Notes: generated by a model not told the origin, from the sequence alone. Positions 52,764-63,251 are shown, numbered from the stretch's first letter. The stretch is DNA of 64,000 nucleotides from Synechococcus sp. HK01-R (GCF_014217855.1 NZ_CP059059.1:248001-312000), one strand, 5' to 3'. Program-made: numbers and translations.

Positions 52764-54050
52764 TCAGCTGTGCTCCCGCAGGAAGCTGATGGAGCCCTGC
52801 AGCTCATCGGCAAAGCGGTCGATCTCCTCGAAGGTGGTGGTGAAACTGAGGCTGGCCCGGGCTGATGCCGTGACGCCGTAATGGCGATGAAGAGGCTGAC
52901 AGCAGTGGTGACCACTGCGAATGCAGATCCCACTGAGATCAAGCAAAGCGGCGATGTCATTGGCATGAACCCCATCCACCAGGAACGTGGCCAGGGCGCC
53001 GCGACCCGCCTGCTGCTCTGGGGTGGGGCCGAGAATGCGCAGGCCTTCAATCCCCTGCAGGCGCAGGAAGAGATAGCGGGTGAGCTGAGCCTCCCAGGCC
53101 TGAATTTGATCAAGACCAAGGGCCTGGAGATAACGGATCGCTGCCCCCATACCGATCGCCTCGCCAATCGCCGGGGTCCCTGCCTCGAACTTGTGGGGCA
53201 GCGCCGCCCAGGTGCTGTGGTCCAGGAAAACGTCCTGGATCATCTCGCCACCGCCCAGGAACGGGGGCATCGCCTCCAGCAAAGCCTCGGGTGCCCAGAG
53301 AAAACCCATTCCGGTGGGACCACAGAGCTTGTGGGAGGAGCCCACTAAGAAATCCACACCCATGACTGACACATCAATGGGCTGATGGGCCAGGCTCTGA
53401 CAGGCATCCAGGAGCACCTTCGCGCCCTGTTCCCGTGCCGCGGCCACGACGTCCTGGACGGGATTGCAGCATCCCAGCGTGTTGCTGATGTGCACCAAAG
53501 ACACAAGCTTGGTGCGGGAGCTGAGCTTGCAGCGCAGATCCTCAAGATCGAGCATGCCCTGCTCGGTCACCTGCACGTGACGAAGCACGCATCCGGTGCG
53601 CTGAGCCAACAACTGCCAGGGCACCAGATTGCTGTGATGCTCCATCACGGTGAGCAGCACTTCATCGCCTTCCCTGAGGTTGGCGTCTCCCCAGCTACGG
53701 GCCACGAGATTGATGGCCTCGCTGGCATTGCGGGTGAACACGATCTCGCTGGCGCTGGCGGCAGCAATGAATCGAGCGGTGGTTGCCCGGGCCCCCTCAA
53801 AGGCCTCGGTAGCGCGGGCGCTGAGCTGATGGGCACCGCGATGCACGTTGGCGTTGTCGCAGCTGTAGTAGTGCTGCAGCGCCTCGAGCACCACCTGGGG
53901 CTTCTGGCTGGTTGCCGCATGATCGAGATAGACCAACGGACTGCCGGAGGCAGAGCACTGGCTCAGAATCGGGAAGTCGGCACGAGTCCGTTCCGCGATT
54001 GACATGCCGACGTGCCGCCCCGTGGTCAGATCCTGGGTTGCACTGGTCAT
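52764..54050 (-). CDS. sufS: Cysteine desulfurase SufS
   Basis: A PLP-dependent enzyme that supplies sulfur for Fe-S assembly. 428 residues, with FPILSQCSASGSPLVYLDHA AATSQ-type N-terminus, PLP-lysine in VDFLVGSSHKLCGPTGMGFL and the active-site Cys in GICIRSGHHCCQPLHRHYG (short-loop, group II form). Met16 is a plausible alternative start. The ATG at 54050 overlaps the sufD stop by 4 bases. It is the last gene of ftrC-sufBCDS; no sufE gene is visible in the window. Confidence 0.94.
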   Translation of the reverse strand: MTSATQDLTTGRHVGMSIAERTRADFPILSQCSASGSPLVYLDHAATSQKPQVVLEALQHYYSCDNANVHRGAHQLSARATEAFEGARATTARFIAAASASEIVFTRNASEAINLVARSWGDANLREGDEVLLTVMEHHSNLVPWQLLAQRTGCVLRHVQVTEQGMLDLEDLRCKLSSRTKLVSLVHISNTLGCCNPVQDVVAAAREQGAKVLLDACQSLAHQPIDVSVMGVDFLVGSSHKLCGPTGMGFLWAPEALLEAMPPFLGGGEMIQDVFLDHSTWAALPHKFEAGTPAIGEAIGMGAAIRYLQALGLDQIQAWEAQLTRYLFLRLQGIEGLRILGPTPEQQAGRGALATFLVDGVHANDIAALLDLSGICIRSGHHCCQPLHRHYGVTASARASLSFTTTFEEIDRFADELQGSISFLREHS

Positions 54051-55252
54051 ACCTCCAGTCCCTCCAGCAGTTGCGTCATGACGGGCCAGGCACTGGCTGC
54101 GCCGGGCAGGTGATCCACCACCTCCTGGCAGTACCCACGCAACAGCAGGGCGGCGGCATCGGAGGCGCCAATGCCCCGGCTCTGGAGATAGAAGAGCTCA
54201 TCCTCCTGAAGCTGAGACACCGTGGCGCCGTGGGCACAGCGCACATCGTCCGCCACGATCTCGAGCTCTGGCTTGGTGTCGATCCGGGCCCGTTCCGAGA
54301 GCAGCAGGTTGCGACTGAGCTGGGCGGCATTGGTGCGCTGGGCAAGGCGCGGCACCCGCACACCACCATTGAAGATGGCGTGGGAACGTCCCCCAGCGAG
54401 ACACTTCTGAAGCTGATCAAGCTCCCCTTCCGGCCCCTCGAATTGAACGGTGCTGTGGGTGGCGAGCTGCTGATCAGCGGCCGACACCGAAAGACCACGC
54501 ATCACGGTGCTGGCCTGACCATCCACCTGCACCACCCGTGGCTCCAAACGGGCCAAGGCCCATCCTTTGGCTACAGAGGTGAGTGTGTAGGCACTGCGGG
54601 GCTCCTGCTCCACAGCGCCATGGATCAACAGAGAGCCCTCGCCATCGGCGCAGGCGACCAAACCGTGATTGAGCCTCGCTTCCTGGCCTAGGTGAACCTC
54701 CAGCACATGGCTGTGGGCCACCGGCCCCTCGGCAAGCACGACCTGGAGCAGATCCAGCTGCGCCTTCTCCTCGAGCAGAAGCAGCACCCGGGTGGCCGTG
54801 AGACCGGTGGGGCTGGCCAGCACCAGCTCGAGGGGGGGGGCCGAACCTCGCACCCGCAGCGCCAGCACCTGCTGACTGGAGGCATGGTTGAGCTCCACGG
54901 GCCAGGCGTCCGCACAACCGCAGCGATCGAGGGTGTGACCAAGGGCCTGCTCCAACTCGGAAGCACTCAAACGGGTGATCCCCTCAGGCAGCACCATCGC
55001 CGCCAAGGGATCGGCTTGTCCATCGAGGACGAGACGCAGCGTTCCCGTCGCCACCGCTGGCAAGGCTGAAGGATCCAGCGGAGCACGAGCATCAGCACTG
55101 CTCAGGGGTAGGCGCGCGATCGCCTCAAGGCGCGTCAGATCCGTGAGGCGCCACGCCTCCTGACGGCGGGTGGGCAGGCCGAGGCGCTCCAAGGCCTCCC
55201 TCCCCCGACGCTGGACAGGGTCCAAAACACTGTCGTGACTGGAGAACTGCAT
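54047..55252 (-). CDS. sufD: Fe-S assembly scaffold protein SufD
   Basis: 401 residues with the SufB/SufD beta-helix core. The conserved end is PELEIVADDVRCAHGATVSQ, then [20 protein letters not shown]. SufD pairs with SufB and SufC to form the SufBC2D scaffold. The N-terminal helical part (GREALERLGLPTRRQEAWRL) carries the WRLTDL motif typical of the family. The start is 2 bases after the sufC stop; the stop overlaps the sufS start. Confidence 0.93.
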   Translation of the reverse strand: MQFSSHDSVLDPVQRRGREALERLGLPTRRQEAWRLTDLTRLEAIARLPLSSADARAPLDPSALPAVATGTLRLVLDGQADPLAAMVLPEGITRLSASELEQALGHTLDRCGCADAWPVELNHASSQQVLALRVRGSAPPLELVLASPTGLTATRVLLLLEEKAQLDLLQVVLAEGPVAHSHVLEVHLGQEARLNHGLVACADGEGSLLIHGAVEQEPRSAYTLTSVAKGWALARLEPRVVQVDGQASTVMRGLSVSAADQQLATHSTVQFEGPEGELDQLQKCLAGGRSHAIFNGGVRVPRLAQRTNAAQLSRNLLLSERARIDTKPELEIVADDVRCAHGATVSQLQEDELFYLQSRGIGASDAAALLLRGYCQEVVDHLPGAASAWPVMTQLLEGLEV

Positions 55253-55254
55253 CC

Positions 55255-56043
<789 letters not shown>

Positions 56044-56095
56044 GGGACGGAGAAGGAAGGGGTCAGAGAACGGATCTGGACGGGACAAGCAGGGA

Positions 56096-57535
56096 TCAAC
56101 CCACCGATCCCTCGAGCTTGAGGGCGAGCAGCTTGTCGGCCTCAGCTGCGAACTCCATCGGCAGCTGATTGAAGACATCGCGGCAGAATCCGCTCACCAT
56201 CATCGACACCGCTTCTTCGAAGCCAATGCCCCGGCTCTGGAGATAAAACAGCTGGTCTTCGGAAATGCGGCAGGTGCTCGCTTCATGCTCGATCGCCGCC
56301 TGGGGCTGTTGCGAGCGGATGTAGGGATAGGTGTTCGCAGCAGCCTGATCGCCGATCAGCATCGAATCGCACTGGCTGTAATTGCGCGCCCCTTTGGCGC
56401 CAGGCCCCATCTGCACCAGACCGCGGTAGCTGTTGCTGGAGCAACCAGCGCTGATGCCCTTGCTCACAATCGTGGAGCGGGTGCGGGGCCCCACATGCAC
56501 CATCTTGGTGCCGGTATCGGCCTGCTGGCGGTTATTGGTCAGTGCCACGGAGTAGAACTCACCGACTGAATCGGCTCCCTGAAGCACGCAGCTGGGATAC
56601 TTCCAGGTGATGGCAGAGCCGGTCTCGACCTGCGTCCAGCTGATTCGGCTGCGAGCCCCTCGGCACTGTCCCCGCTTGGTCACGAAGTTGTAGATACCGC
56701 CCACACCGTTTTCATCACCGGCATACCAGTTCTGCACGGTGGAGTATTTGATCGAGGCATCATCAAGAGCCACGAGTTCCACCACTGCAGCATGCAGCTG
56801 ATTGGTGTCAAACATGGGAGCAGTACAACCCTCGAGGTAACTCACCGAAGCCCCTTCCTCGGCCACGATCAAGGTGCGCTCGAACTGGCCCGTGTCGCCA
56901 GAGTTGATGCGGAAATAAGTGGACAGCTCCATCGGACACTCCACACCCTTGGGAATGAACACAAAAGAGCCATCACTAAACACGGCGGAATTGAGGGCCG
57001 CGAAATAGTTGTCATTGCTGGCAACCACTGTTCCCAAATAACGCTCGATGAGCTCAGGGTGCTCCTTGACAGCCTCACTGAAGGAACAGAAGACGACTCC
57101 GTGCTCGGCGAGCTTCTCTTTGTAAGTGGTGGCAATCGAGACGCTGTCAAATACTGCATCAACAGCCACGTTGCTCAATCGCTTCTGCTCGCTCAGAGGA
57201 ATTCCGAGTTTGTCAAACGTTTCCAGCAGTTTGGGGTCCACCTCATCGAGGCTGGACTTTTTCTCCTGCTGTTTGGGAGCCGCGTAATAAACGATGTCTT
57301 GATAATCGATCGACGGATAACCCAGAGCAGCCCAATCGGGTTCTTCCAGGGTCAACCAGTGCCGGAATGCCTTGAGCCTGAAGTTCAGGAGAAAGTCGGG
57401 CTCCTCTTTCTTGGCCGAGATCAGGCGAACGACATCCTCGCTCAGCCCCTTGGCGATCTTGTCGGTCTCAATGTCGGTAACGAAGCCGTATTTGTACGGC
57501 TGACTGACGGGATCACGGGTGGAGGCACTGGTCAT
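56096..57535 (-). CDS. sufB: Fe-S assembly scaffold protein SufB
   Basis: 479 residues from the ATG at 57535 ([20 protein letters not shown]). The conserved features are [60 protein letters not shown] and the C-terminal [20 protein letters not shown]. This is the scaffold on which clusters are built. It starts 6 bases after the ftrC stop. The operon is the presumed target of SufR encoded at 59272. Confidence 0.95.
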   Translation of the reverse strand: MTSASTRDPVSQPYKYGFVTDIETDKIAKGLSEDVVRLISAKKEEPDFLLNFRLKAFRHWLTLEEPDWAALGYPSIDYQDIVYYAAPKQQEKKSSLDEVDPKLLETFDKLGIPLSEQKRLSNVAVDAVFDSVSIATTYKEKLAEHGVVFCSFSEAVKEHPELIERYLGTVVASNDNYFAALNSAVFSDGSFVFIPKGVECPMELSTYFRINSGDTGQFERTLIVAEEGASVSYLEGCTAPMFDTNQLHAAVVELVALDDASIKYSTVQNWYAGDENGVGGIYNFVTKRGQCRGARSRISWTQVETGSAITWKYPSCVLQGADSVGEFYSVALTNNRQQADTGTKMVHVGPRTRSTIVSKGISAGCSSNSYRGLVQMGPGAKGARNYSQCDSMLIGDQAAANTYPYIRSQQPQAAIEHEASTCRISEDQLFYLQSRGIGFEEAVSMMVSGFCRDVFNQLPMEFAAEADKLLALKLEGSVG

Positions 57536-57540
57536 GGCGA

Positions 57541-57900
57541 TCAACCCGCAGACGCGTGGATCTCCTCGGTGCTGATGGTTTGAGCATCGCCGCGGAAGGG
57601 ATTGTCCTCAGTGAGGAAAAGCATGCAGTGACACTCCTTGCGCTCGCGCATCGGGACACAGGGGCAGTTCCAGAAGGCCTGGGACACCTCAGCCTCCTTG
57701 TCTTCGTAGTGACGGCAAGGGCAGAGGGCTCCTCCGAGTTCGTCCTTGTGACGGGCGAGTCCCTTGAGCACCACGGCCGTGACCCCAGGGTCACTGCAGA
57801 AATAGGTGCCGGTGCGCTGGGCATAGGTCTCAGCGAACTTGCGGATCACCTCGAGGCTCTCGGCCGTGGGCTCCGGGTTGCCAGCGGACGGATCGGTCAT
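57541..57900 (-). CDS. ftrC: Ferredoxin:thioredoxin reductase catalytic beta subunit
   Basis: 119 residues from the ATG at 57900. A [4Fe-4S] enzyme that passes electrons from ferredoxin to thioredoxin and so links light to Calvin-cycle regulation. All cluster and redox cysteines are present: [20 protein letters not shown], then [29 protein letters not shown]. It is the first gene of the ftrC-suf run, so the Fe-S reductase and the machine that builds such clusters seem to share a transcript. The frame is open upstream to 58227 but without family similarity. Confidence 0.95.
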   Translation of the reverse strand: MTDPSAGNPEPTAESLEVIRKFAETYAQRTGTYFCSDPGVTAVVLKGLARHKDELGGALCPCRHYEDKEAEVSQAFWNCPCVPMRERKECHCMLFLTEDNPFRGDAQTISTEEIHASAG

Positions 57901-58131
57901 GGGGCGGAGGCGGAAATGCAGAAGGCAGGTTGACGCCGGACAACGGATGAGCTGACCTGCCGGCAGGCAAATACGAAACTCCGTTGTTTCGTTTTTGAAG
58001 CCTAGGGCACAGGTCCGTCGACCGACGGGTGTGGCCATTCTCACCTGCTGCCGGCGAGGGATGTCGCCTGCGCACTGACGGAAGCGAAGCCCGTTTCTAG
58101 TTTCCGGCTTGAACGACCAAGACTTCCCTCC

Positions 58132-59205
58132 ATGGCTATCGCTAACCGGTCCGCTGCGGAGTGGCTCGGCTCCGAGGCCGAGCTCCTGCTGCAGGGCACT
58201 CCGCGCGTCAGCAGAGAACGCCTGCACCTACCAGGCCCCGCAGTGGTCGACCGTTTCGCCCTCACCGACCGCAATCCCCAGGTGATGCGCAGCCTGCAGC
58301 AGCTCTACGGCAGCGGCCGCCTCGCCAACACCGGTTACTGATCAATCCTCCCCGTCGATCAGGGCATCGAACACTCAGCGGCCCACTCCTTTGCCCCTAA
58401 TCCCGATTACTTCGACAGCGAAGCGATCGTGGAACTGGCTGTGGAAGCTGGCTGCAACGCGGTTTGCTCAACTCTGGGGGTGCTCGGCTCCGTGGCCAGG
58501 AAGTGGGCTCACCGCATTCCCTTCATGGTCAAGGTGAACCACAACCAGCTGCTCACGGCACCGAATGTGCACGAGCAGATCCTGTTCGCCTCCGTTGATC
58601 AAGCGTGGGACATGGGCGCCGTGGCTGTGGGCGCGACCATCTATTTCGGCAGCGATGACTGCAACCGTGAGCTGCAACAGATCGCAGCACTCTTTGAGCA
58701 TGCCCACGAGCGGGGATTAGCGACCGTGCTCTGGTGCTATCTGCGCAATCCGATCTTCAAGCAGCCTGAGGCCGATTACCACCTGTCGGCCGACCTGACC
58801 GGCCAGGCGGTGCATCTGGGCGTCACCATCGGGGCGGACATCATCAAGCAGAAACTCCCGGCCAACAACGGGGGCTATCCAGCCGTGGCGAAGGCGCTGG
58901 GTCACGCCTTCGGCATGACGGACGATCGGATCTACAGCGAGCTGGCCAGCGACAACCCCGTCGATCTCTGCCGCTACCAAGTGCTGAACTGCTACGCCGG
59001 TCGCATCGGACTGATCAACAGCGGTGGCGCCTCAGGCAGCGACGATCTGCATGAAGCCATCCGCACGGCGGTCATCAACAAGCGCGCCGGGGGCAGTGGC
59101 CTGATCATGGGCCGAAAAGCTTTCCAGAAACCCAGGCAGGAGGGGGTCGACCTCATCCAGGCCGTTCAGGACGTTTACCTCAGCCCCGAGGTCACCATCG
59201 CCTAA
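58132..59205 (+). pseudogene. fbaB: Class I fructose-bisphosphate aldolase (FbaB/DhnA type) with an in-frame TGA at 58339
   Basis: Residues 1-69 (MAIANRSAAEWLGSEAELLL to GSGRLANTGY) end at TGA 58339-58341. The same frame then continues [72 protein letters not shown] and GLINSGG, to [20 protein letters not shown] and [14 protein letters not shown]. coli FbaB has [13 protein letters not shown] here, so TGA stands in place of a leucine codon and nothing is missing around it. The full length would be 357 codons. The enzyme converts fructose-1,6-bisphosphate to triose phosphates. Nonsense mutation, sequence error or readthrough are the options. It is divergent from ftrC with about 230 bases between them. 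Confidence 0.85.
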
Positions 59206-59271
59206 TCCCGGCGCTGGTCAGACGCCACCTGAAAGGATTGCGTGGCATCGTGTGAACATCACGACTGACCC

Positions 59272-59913
59272 ATGGGCGCACACGCTCAGGCTCCCACCCG
59301 CGAGACCACCCTGACCCTGCTGTTGCGGCAGGGTCAGGTGAGTGCAGCGGATCTGGCTGGTCAGCTCGGCATTTCCGTTCAGGCGATGCGCCGCCACCTG
59401 CGCAGCCTGGAGGACGACGGCCTGGTGGAATCCAAGCCAATGACCGCAGGTCCTGGCCGTCCCTCCAACATCTGGCGACTGACCGCCTTGGGGCATCAGC
59501 ATTTCCCGGATGGCAGTGAGAGCTTTGCCCTCGGGCTGCTCAATTCCATGGCGGCCACCCTGTCACCGGAAGCCATGGCGTCCCTCCTGAGCCAGCAGGC
59601 CCTTGAAAAAGCGAGCCGCTACCGCCAGAGAGTGGGATCCGGCCCCCTGAGGGAACGCATCGCCACCCTCGCCGAACTACGACGTCAGGAGGGGTATGTC
59701 ACGGAACTGGAGCCGGATCCCGACGGCCACGGCTGGTGCCTAAGCGAATTCCACTGTTCGGTGCAGCGGATCGCAGAGGAATATCCAGTCGTTTGTGATC
59801 AGGAGCTGCAGCTCATCCGTCACACCTTCCCCGATTGCCAAGTGGAGCGTGTGCACTGGCGACTCGAGAAAGGTCATTCCTGCGGCTTCCGGATTACTCC
59901 TGACCATGCCTGA
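59272..59913 (+). CDS. sufR: SufR, Fe-S cluster-binding repressor of suf genes
   Basis: 213 residues. A winged helix-turn-helix of DeoR/ArsR style lies near the N-terminus (TLLLRQGQVSAADLAGQLGI, then QAMRRHLRSLEDDGLVES). The C-terminal sensor region has cysteines in CLSEFHCSVQRIAEEYPVVC and FPDCQVERVHW, and a GHSCGF end, which can coordinate a [4Fe-4S] cluster. In cyanobacteria SufR represses sufBCDS when the cluster is bound. Here it is separated from the suf operon by fbaB rather than directly divergent from it. Confidence 0.9.
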   Translation: MGAHAQAPTRETTLTLLLRQGQVSAADLAGQLGISVQAMRRHLRSLEDDGLVESKPMTAGPGRPSNIWRLTALGHQHFPDGSESFALGLLNSMAATLSPEAMASLLSQQALEKASRYRQRVGSGPLRERIATLAELRRQEGYVTELEPDPDGHGWCLSEFHCSVQRIAEEYPVVCDQELQLIRHTFPDCQVERVHWRLEKGHSCGFRITPDHA

Positions 59914-60280
59914 GGCGCCAACTCCAGAGGGCAGCCCCCTCAGCCTGGAGGTGATCGCGCGCATCGACGCCACCCTGCTACCGAACCAGGAGCGCCATCA
60001 CCTGCGCCTGATGGCTCACTGCCTCGCCTGTTTTCAAGACATGGCCAATGGCCGCGACCAAGGCCCTCTGCCCTCCGCTGCAGAACAGCGGAGCTGGTGC
60101 CAGCAACATCCCCAACTGCAAGACGACGCTCCCTTTGCCCTCCTGCTTCTCCAACAGTTCCAGAGTGCTGGTAGGCAGCTCGAATCCCTGGCGGCAAAGC
60201 AGCAGATCACCCCGCTGGGCCTGACCCTCGATCATCTGATCGAGGACGCCGTGAACACCCATCAGCTGCGATCATCCTGA
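59906..60280 (+). CDS. Conserved hypothetical protein downstream of sufR
   Basis: 124 residues from the ATG at 59906, overlapping the sufR stop by 8 bases: MPEAPTPEGSPLSLEVIARI. The helical body reads LLPNQERHHLRLMAHCLACF, then QQFQSAGRQLESLAAKQQIT and GLTLDHLIEDAV. No membrane segments or known domain are recognised. Coupling to sufR suggests a shared transcript. Three Cys (HCLACF and WCQQHP) do not form a recognised motif. Confidence 0.6.
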   Translation: MPEAPTPEGSPLSLEVIARIDATLLPNQERHHLRLMAHCLACFQDMANGRDQGPLPSAAEQRSWCQQHPQLQDDAPFALLLLQQFQSAGRQLESLAAKQQITPLGLTLDHLIEDAVNTHQLRSS

Positions 60281-60311
60281 GCAGCCCTGCACGCCTGTCA
60301 GCGAGGCCCGC

Positions 60312-60917
60312 ATGACCCTTGCCATTCCCGATGCCCTCAGCTTCTTCCGCCTGAGCAACGGACGCTGGCGGTCGCAAAGGAGCGTCCACCACCTCCTGCA
60401 TCGACGGGCGGAAGCAGGGGGCTCCCTCATCGTTGTCGAGGATTTGGATGCCCACGACCCCCGTCTTCGGGCGATGGCTGCCGAGCAGGGCCACGATCCC
60501 GACCGCCTTGTGGGGGGGAGTCAGGTGCGCTGGAGCGCTTCGATGGCCTGGGATCAAGAGGGTGCTGCCCATGACGGCGAAAGCGTGATCGGCCTCATCC
60601 CCGATGGGGCGAACGGTCGATCCGGGGTGCTGCTGCGAGACCTCGGTTATGCGGAAAAAGCGCCAGCCGCCTCCCGCTTCTCCATGGATGAACAGGATGG
60701 CCTCATGCTCACCACCGAATACGAAACCATGGCGGTGTGGGAGCGATTCAGCTTCGCGGGCCCAGATGTGCGCATCCGCTCCAGCACGGTGGAAGGCCTG
60801 TCGAACAATGCCTCCTTCTGCCTGGAACTTCGCCTGCCGGAGGGGGGTGATGGGGCAAGCGGAACCGCCTCGAGCAGGAGCCATCAGCAAGCGTCGCTCT
60901 CGCCTCTGGGCTGGTGA
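60312..60917 (+). CDS. CpcS/CpeS-type phycobiliprotein bilin lyase, probably frameshifted at its C-terminus
   Basis: A chromophore lyase (CpcS/CpeS family) that attaches a bilin to a Cys of phycobiliproteins. The N-terminus is MTLAIPDALSFFRLSNGRWR, followed by SQRSVHHLLHRRAEAG, GGSQVRWSASMAWDQEG, IPDGANGRSGVLLRDLGYAE and FSMDEQDGLMLTTEYETMAV, ending LSNNASFCLELRLPE. From there the frame as given continues with non-conserved Ser-rich sequence to 60917. Deleting one G of the run near 60840-60845 gives VMGQAEPPRAG, then AISKRRSRLWAGEAISGDYYGL-like sequence (only partly quoted) to a stop at 60948, which looks more like real protein. The rod-core linker gene follows. Confidence 0.8.
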   Translation: MTLAIPDALSFFRLSNGRWRSQRSVHHLLHRRAEAGGSLIVVEDLDAHDPRLRAMAAEQGHDPDRLVGGSQVRWSASMAWDQEGAAHDGESVIGLIPDGANGRSGVLLRDLGYAEKAPAASRFSMDEQDGLMLTTEYETMAVWERFSFAGPDVRIRSSTVEGLSNNASFCLELRLPEGGDGASGTASSRSHQQASLSPLGW

Positions 60918-61020
60918 AGCCATCAGCGGCGACTATTACGGACTGTGATTGCTGAGGAAGCGAAAGAGAGCGGCCGCATTCGCCACTTCTACGATTCCCA
61001 AAGTCAGTAGCTGTAAGCAC

Positions 61021-61779
61021 TTGGCCCTCCCCCTTCTGAACTACGCCCCCACCACCCAAAACAATCGGGTTGCCCCGATTCGGGTGAGCTCCGATGAGGA
61101 CGCCAGGGCTGTTGCACTCGACATCGCCGCCGATTCCAGCAATCTCGACACGGTGATCGAGTCGGCGTATCGCCAGATCTTTTTCCACGCCTTCAAGGCC
61201 GATCGGGAACCCTTCCTCGAATCGCAGCTGCGCAACGGTCAGATCACCGTTCGCGACTTCATTCGTGGCCTGTGCTTGTCGAACACCTTCCAGCGCAGCT
61301 TCTACAACCTCAATTCCAACTACAAAGTGGTGCGCCATCTGGTGGAGAAGGTGCTGGGCCGCAAGACCCACGGACAATCCGAGGAAATCTCCTGGTCGAT
61401 CGTGCTGGCGACCAAGGGCGTAGGGGGCATGGTCGACGCTCTGCTCGACAGCCAGGAGTACCTCGACACCTTCGGCTACGACACCGTTCCTTACCAGCGC
61501 AATCGCGTCCTCCCCGGCCGCGAACTGGGTGAAACGCCCTTCAACGTCACCACCCCTCGCTACGACGAGTACTACCGCGGCATCTTCGGATTCCCTCAGG
61601 TCGTCTACACCGGCACTGCGAAGCCGATCCCAGCCCGGGCGAAAATCACCCGTGGAGGCGCCCCTGCCGATTACCTCGCATGGGTGGCCGGTATCGCCAA
61701 TGCCCGTGGAGCCTCCCCCAGTGGCAATGCCGACATCGATTACATGTCGAAGGTCCCTTACCGCAGCATCGGTCGCTGA
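61021..61779 (+). CDS. cpcG: Phycobilisome rod-core linker polypeptide CpcG
   Basis: 252 residues from a TTG at 61021. The N-terminus (M)ALPLLNYAPTTQNNRV is the invariant start of CpcG and decides this codon; ATG is not available in frame near it. The PBS linker domain covers about 20-170 (SAYRQIFFHAFKADREPFLE, then LRNGQITVRDFIRGLCLSNT, FYNLNSNYKVVRHLVEKVLG), then FGYDTVPYQRNRVLPGRELG and a CpcG-type C-terminus. It joins peripheral rods to the allophycocyanin core on thylakoids. A strong hairpin terminator follows. It is downstream of the bilin lyase on the same strand. Confidence 0.93.
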   Translation: MALPLLNYAPTTQNNRVAPIRVSSDEDARAVALDIAADSSNLDTVIESAYRQIFFHAFKADREPFLESQLRNGQITVRDFIRGLCLSNTFQRSFYNLNSNYKVVRHLVEKVLGRKTHGQSEEISWSIVLATKGVGGMVDALLDSQEYLDTFGYDTVPYQRNRVLPGRELGETPFNVTTPRYDEYYRGIFGFPQVVYTGTAKPIPARAKITRGGAPADYLAWVAGIANARGASPSGNADIDYMSKVPYRSIGR

Positions 61780-61803
61780 GACCTGCTCCCATAGCTAAAA
61801 AAA

Positions 61804-61827
61804 GGGGCCCTGAGGCCCCTTTTTTTA
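61804..61827 (+). terminator. Intrinsic terminator after cpcG
   Basis: A perfect stem GGGGCC-CTGA-GGCCCC is followed by TTTTTTT and preceded by AAAAAAA, so it would work in both directions. It starts 25 bases after the cpcG stop. Confidence 0.92.
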
Positions 61828-61929
61828 TGCGTCCGGTACATGCCCAGCCGTCAGGATTTTCTGACCCCGAACCTCTGGCGTGATCGAAACACAGTTGTTT
61901 AACCCAGACTGATCCCGAAGAAAAACTGG

Positions 61930-63009
61930 GTGGTTCCCATCGTGACGCAAGCTCTCTCCTCTCTCGCCCGCCTCACCCTGCGTCAACTGCGCCAGATGGC
62001 CAGCGATCTTGGAGTGACCCTCTACAGCCGAAAGAGCAAGGAAGATCTCGTTAGTGCAATCGCTGAGAAGCAAGAGCGCCGCGGCGGCGACCTCAGAGCA
62101 ATCGAAGCCGAACTGAATGCCCCCTCTCGCCCGGAAGCGAACACACGGGTGGTTTTCCTACCTCGCGATCCCCAGTGGGCCTACGTCTTCTGGGAAATCG
62201 CCGATCGGGATCGCAAGCGCGCTCAGGCGGATGGCGCTGGTCATCTGAGCCTGCGTCTTGCTGACGTGACCGGCATTCAAGACGGAACCTCTCATCCCCA
62301 CACCCTCCAGGAAGTGCCCGTCGATAGCCACAGCACCGAGTGGTACTTGCCGGTGCCCCTCTGCGATCGCGATTACCGCGTGGAGCTCGGTTATCGCTGC
62401 GGCAGCAATTGGATCTCCCTGGCGTTCTCCTCGGTTGCCCGGGTTCCTGCCCTGCACCCCAGTGATCAGATCCTCGACCAGTTCGTGCCCTTCAGCCTCG
62501 AGGCCTCCCCTGTTGCACCTGCCCCTGCAACCAACATCGAAACCAGCGACAGCGGGCTGCACGAAAGGCTTTACCAGAGCGCCACGACCCACTTCCGCAG
62601 CCGTCGCGTGGGCTCCGAAGTTCTGCATGAGCAGGATTCCATGGGTGCCGACCGTTTCGGACTCAATGATTCCGGTGCTGGCCTCTGGGCCAGCGGTCGC
62701 AACGAATCCGGTCTCGGTGGTGTCGCTCCCCGCCAGCGGTCCTTCTGGCTTGTGGCCGATGCCGAGCTGATCGTCTATGGCGCCACCGATCCCTCCGCTC
62801 GCCTCACCATCGGCGGCGAGGACGTGCCCCTCTCCAGCGACGGCACCTTCAGGATCCAGGTGCCCTTCCGCGATGGGCAGCAGGTGTATGCGATCGAAGC
62901 GACAGCTGCCGATGGTGAGCAGAAGCGCAACATCACCCTCAACTTCGAGCGCGTCACCCCTGAAGACAACAGCAATCCAGCCAGCGAAGCCAAAGCCGAG
63001 TGGTTCTGA
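61930..63009 (+). CDS. DUF4912 protein with N-terminal Rho-N/SAP-like domain
   Basis: 359 residues from a GTG at 61930 (alternative GTG at 61942). An N-terminal helical module LTLRQLRQMASDLGVTLYSR, then KSKEDLVSAIAEKQ, resembles the Rho N-terminal/SAP nucleic-acid-binding domain. The DUF4912 domain follows with VVFLPRDPQWAYVFWEIADR and DRDYRVELGYRCGSNWISLA. The distal part has PRQRSFWLVADAELIVYGAT, then LTIGGEDVPLSSDGTFRIQV. The family is common in cyanobacteria and Firmicutes and its function is unknown. It is followed after 10 bases by a small membrane protein gene. Confidence 0.75.
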   Translation: MVPIVTQALSSLARLTLRQLRQMASDLGVTLYSRKSKEDLVSAIAEKQERRGGDLRAIEAELNAPSRPEANTRVVFLPRDPQWAYVFWEIADRDRKRAQADGAGHLSLRLADVTGIQDGTSHPHTLQEVPVDSHSTEWYLPVPLCDRDYRVELGYRCGSNWISLAFSSVARVPALHPSDQILDQFVPFSLEASPVAPAPATNIETSDSGLHERLYQSATTHFRSRRVGSEVLHEQDSMGADRFGLNDSGAGLWASGRNESGLGGVAPRQRSFWLVADAELIVYGATDPSARLTIGGEDVPLSSDGTFRIQVPFRDGQQVYAIEATAADGEQKRNITLNFERVTPEDNSNPASEAKAEWF

Positions 63010-63019
63010 TCCTGTGGGG

Positions 63020-63205
63020 ATGAAAGCAACCCCAGCCCTGCGCTGGTTCGTGGCCATCACTCCCCTGGCGGGGGCGATGGTCTTTCCAATTGTTGTTCCC
63101 TTGACCATGGCCCGCGTTGGCATCGGCGCAGGCGTCGGGGTGGCGCTTGCCCTGAGCAGCCTCTGGTTCGTCACAATGCTGCGCACCTCCGAGATGCCCC
63201 ACTGA
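63020..63205 (+). CDS. Small two-helix membrane protein, hypothetical
   Basis: 61 residues: MKATPALRWFVAITPLAGAM, VFPIVVPLTMARVGIGAGVG, VALALSSLWFVTMLRTSEMP. Two hydrophobic helices lie at about 10-27 and 33-52. It starts 10 bases after the DUF4912 stop, so probably shares its transcript. No family recognised. Confidence 0.6.
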   Translation: MKATPALRWFVAITPLAGAMVFPIVVPLTMARVGIGAGVGVALALSSLWFVTMLRTSEMPH

Positions 63206-63251
63206 AGCGATCCCGGCGGGGGAATCCTCCCTTCTGGGAAGTTGTTTCGTT

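Noticed and set aside
58339-58341. TGA in the aldolase as a selenocysteine codon
   Set aside because: The family has leucine at this position, not cysteine, and no selenium machinery or SECIS-like element was noticed.
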